Source: Numida meleagris
Taxonomy: Eukaryota; Chordata; Aves; Galliformes; Numididae
Assembly (NCBI RefSeq): GCF_002078875.1
Contig: NC_034415.1
Location: forward strand, 22,530,331-22,594,330
Direction of reading: 5' to 3'
Length of the DNA stretch: 64,000 nucleotides
In this document: piece by piece, positions 61,261-64,000 of the stretch
Position numbering within the stretch: position 1 is the first letter of the stretch
Layout of the letters: each line of letters opens with the position of its first letter
The notes under the pieces: generated by a model
Told to the model about the DNA's origin: nothing
The model's input: only the letters and a program-made list of their open reading frames with translations
Databases searched by the model: none
Program-made: the position numbers and the translations under genes

Positions 61261-61650
61261 TGGTGCCGTTGCCATGTCTTTGGGTCAGTAAGGCGGTGCA
61301 GGGTTAATTAAGAAAGACAAATACAGTGGAAATGAGGGAAGCTGGAGGAGTGCCTGCATCCCACTCCTGTGACCAGCTTGCTCTTGGCTTTTGCAAGACA
61401 TTCTCTGCTGCTGCAACCTCGGCAGCGTGCCTTTCTTCAGCACCACTTGCTGAAGTGGACTGTGGCTGCAGGCAATCTTGGGTCCCTCAAGATATGGCAA
61501 GATAGAGCAACCCAACATGGAGGAGAGGCAAAGATCAAGAAAACCCCAACCGTTTTTGTCTCAGGTGCCTTTTGTTAGCATTAGGGTACTTCCAGGATCC
61601 TCATTTCTAGTTGTTTTTTTTCAGGCACTGAAAGATGTCACAGTAAGTTT
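61261..61650. other. Non-coding sequence, nothing recognised
   Basis: Somewhat GC-richer than its surroundings with Leu/Gln-rich chance frames on both strands. No gene was recognised. Confidence 0.6.
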
Positions 61651-61718
61651 GATGGGATGATGGTTGGACTAGATTATTTTAGTGGTCTATTCCGACCTTA
61701 ATGACTCTATGATTCTAA
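61651..61718 (+). mobile_element. CR1 3' tail fragment, plus orientation
   Basis: GATGGGATGATGGTTGGACTAG, then ATTATTTTAGTGGTCTATTCCGACC and TTAATGACTCTATGATTCTAAG give the CR1 3' UTR and one and a half terminal octamers in plus orientation. About 68 bp remain. No ORF2 sequence is readable upstream, so truncation was extreme. Confidence 0.88.
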
Positions 61719-62399
61719 GTACAGGAACTCAGGTTTTATAGGGCAGGAGTGTGTGTGTGTGTTGGAGGGAAGTTTTGGGGTCAAGGAGGTCCATGAAATA
61801 AGAGAGGGAAACAGCACTCTGTGAGATCCATGAGTGAGCTTTGTGTCCAAAGCATGGTGGCAACCAGTTATGCATCAGCCACTGTAACCACCTTCAGTGA
61901 TTTCAACAATGACTCCCCAACTCCCCTCTGAGGTACTTTCTCAGATGGCTGCCACAGCAGCTGGGACCTTTCAAGGAAATGCCATTAAATTGTCTCTATT
62001 TTCAGCATAGTTATCTGAGATTAGAGTTTGAGAAATTCTCTTTAAGTTATCAATAACTAAAAGGTTTAGACATTTTTTTCCCCACACCTATGATGGAGTT
62101 GTGCTGCACTTTGCAGTAACGTGCAGTTATATCTTGGAAAAACTACAGTAGATTTAACAGTTTTCGGACCTTGACTCAGGAAAGCTTCCCACCATGGGAA
62201 AATTTCAGAAGTACACATAAGTCCCATTGTAGCAAAAGGAACATAAACTGATCTTGAAGCCAAATGCAAGTTTGGAAAATGTATGAATCAGAGCCTAAAT
62301 GCAAGCTTCAAGAATGCATTGAGTTCAGGATACTCTTTTATCTGAAACTACATATTCCACTTACTTTTGCAAAGAAAAGGTTAAAGAAGCTGATAAAGG
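61719..62399. other. Non-coding sequence with a (GT)7 microsatellite
   Basis: No gene was recognised. A GT repeat lies at 61749-61762, about 30 bp after the CR1 tail. Confidence 0.65.
61749..61762. repeat. (GT)7 microsatellite
   Basis: Seven GT units follow GGGCAGGA and precede TGGAGGG. It is a simple repeat. Confidence 0.93.
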
Positions 62400-62800
62400 T
62401 GAACACTGAACAGGGACTGTTTTTGTTTTATTAGATTTCCTTTGCACTTCACATTTATCGTGGCTGTCCTAGCAGTGATGCTGTCCTAGCCATGATGTAA
62501 TCTGCAATTAACTAGTCTCCTTTTGTCAGCCTGCATCATCAAAGCCTGTTTTTATGGAGTGTTAAGTCCAATATTTACAGTGTTAAATACTTGGACAATA
62601 TTTAAATTGGTTTCATCACATACTATATTTAGTTGGAGTGATATTGTCTGGTTAACAGCAATGAAAACAATTCCTTTCTTTTAGGTTTTATATTTTGAGT
62701 GGGTATTAGGTAACTGGAAAATATGGTCATTATATTTGTCTAACATTTCTACAAGTTGTAACATGGCATTTCAATTTGGGCTTTAACTCATGAATTATCC
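62400..62800. other. Candidate conserved non-coding block (texture only)
   Basis: Complex AT-rich stretch with ATGATGTAATCTGCAATTAACTAG near 62491, CAGTGTTAAATACTTGG near 62579 and CAATATTTAAATTGG near 62596. It contains a 17-bp tandem pair at 62463-62496. No repeat family was recognised and no open frame of note occurs. The call is inference from appearance. Confidence 0.27.
62463..62496. repeat. 17-bp tandem duplication, two copies
   Basis: GCTGTCCTAGCAGTGAT (62463-62479) and GCTGTCCTAGCCATGAT (62480-62496) abut exactly and differ at two adjacent positions. This is a small local duplication. Confidence 0.93.
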
Positions 62801-64000
62801 GTATGCAAAACCTTTGAGAAGTTTCCAGGTTCAACATCCAAACAAGCACAGAGTGCAGTGGTGTGGCTGAAAGGAAAGCAGTTTAATATTTATGCACAGG
62901 CACGGAAAAGTATGAAGACATTTTTCAGGACCTTTTCTTTCCAGCAATGCTGCTGTTACAGAAAGGTTGCTCTGAAGGTATTTTTAATGTCAAACAGAAA
63001 ATGCACTTAATGTGTGATTTAATTGCAGTCTCATGGAGACAGACATCACTACAGTTCTGGATATTGCTTCTTGTGGATTTTATTTGTCCTTGTGATTCTT
63101 CTTTGTCTCCACTCATGTTATCCGCAGACAGACTTGCTCATACTCTCCTGAGTGATTTTGTCCTTTGGCCCAAAGCTTTGTAAGACTGCAGCTGTGTTGA
63201 CTTCTCATCTCCAGCAGCAAGGAACTTGGAGAACTGTCCACCTTCTTCAAAGCAGAGATCTTTGCTAGAAGTTTTTGCTTATGTTTACATGGTAGAGTGA
63301 CTGCTAAAAGGACATTTTATTTCAACTGCAGGGCAAATCTCACACCTTCTTTCTTTAGCTTTCCTTTCTATTCCTAGTCCTGGTGTGAAGACATCTTGTC
63401 ATCTCAGCTATGCGATTTCTAGCTATCCCACTGTGTTGATAATTCTTCTCCTTGATCATAACAGCCATGGTCTCTGGGCCAGAACAATACCTGCCCCATG
63501 TCTTGGCTCTTGTCCACCAGAAGTTTCTGCTCCAGCTACTTTTGTCTATGGTTCTATGCAGGAAACATAACTGTAAAGGAGCACTTTACAGAGAAGGATT
63601 TTGTCCTGACTTCTAGAAAGGACTCTGCTCACAAACCCATAGCTCTGACCCAGCTCCATGGAGCTAGGCTCTTATGCAGGGGACCCCATTAACAAGAGAG
63701 CTGTAATCCCTTCAGGCAGCCCTTTGAACTGCCCAGGAGCTGTTTGGCAAGGTCTGGTGTAACTTCTGAAATACTGGAAACATCTAATCACCTATTTATT
63801 TGTTGTTAGTAGACAGAGATAAGAGATTCTGAAGAAATCTACAGCCAATAGGCTGCAGAAAACTAAGCACATATCAAAAGATGCACAATAATAGTTTTAA
63901 TTATTGCATTAAAGGAAAATTAGTACATTTCTTCCATAAAAAGTCATAGGCTTTTGAGATTTGAAATCTGCCTGTTGTTAGAGACTTTCTGAAGAAGCCT
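62801..64000. other. Non-coding sequence, no gene recognised
   Basis: Unique sequence to the end of the window. Frames of 60-78 codons at 62947-63183 and 63385-63692 have no recognisable features and no supporting signals. Confidence 0.62.

Noticed and set aside
1..64000. CRISPR arrays, operons, ribosome binding sites and prokaryotic mobile elements
   Set aside because: The CR1 and SINE content shows a vertebrate nuclear genome, and no regularly spaced repeat array exists in the window.

Overview
The window reads as nuclear DNA from a bird, most likely a galliform such as chicken or a close relative. The evidence is nine pieces of CR1, the dominant avian LINE. They are cut off at the 5' end, and the best one ends in the CR1 hallmark of tandem ATTCTATG units with no poly-A tail. 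Base composition is AT-leaning, interspersed repeats are sparse, and a five-base N gap shows that this is an assembled vertebrate scaffold. Species and chromosome cannot be fixed from the sequence alone.

I find no host protein-coding gene, no exon I can defend and no rRNA or tRNA gene. Open frames are short (173 codons at most), lie on both strands, resemble no family I know and look like chance. The only recognisable coding sequence is the C-terminal end of a CR1 ORF2 at 17698-18362, broken by one small frameshift. The window is therefore intergenic DNA or the inside of a very large intron.

Layout. 1-17700: unique sequence with one MIR-like SINE relic (4497-4640), a CNE-like stretch (7000-8040), the assembly gap (12095-12099), another CNE-like stretch (15200-15620) and a 28-bp tandem duplication (15963-16018). 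17698-20880: the best CR1 copy, a second CR1 in the opposite orientation and a second MIR-like relic. 20881-37675: 17 kb without a recognisable transposon, holding small structured repeats at 27641-27711 and 31249-31298. 37676-52366: six further CR1 fragments of mixed age and orientation, with CNE-like stretches at 43740-44260 and 44960-45240. 52367-64000: a third and clearest MIR-like relic (57841-57990), a long A tract, one short CR1 tail (61651-61718) and a run of CNE-like blocks. The most striking of these is 60700-61260, which holds a perfect 18-bp palindrome followed at once by a second hairpin.

I looked for a novel system and found none that the sequence supports. The items most worth checking are the three ancient SINE relics, which are scarce in birds and often co-opted as enhancers, and the putative conserved non-coding blocks. 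'CNE-like' is my reading of local texture, since conservation cannot be measured from one sequence.
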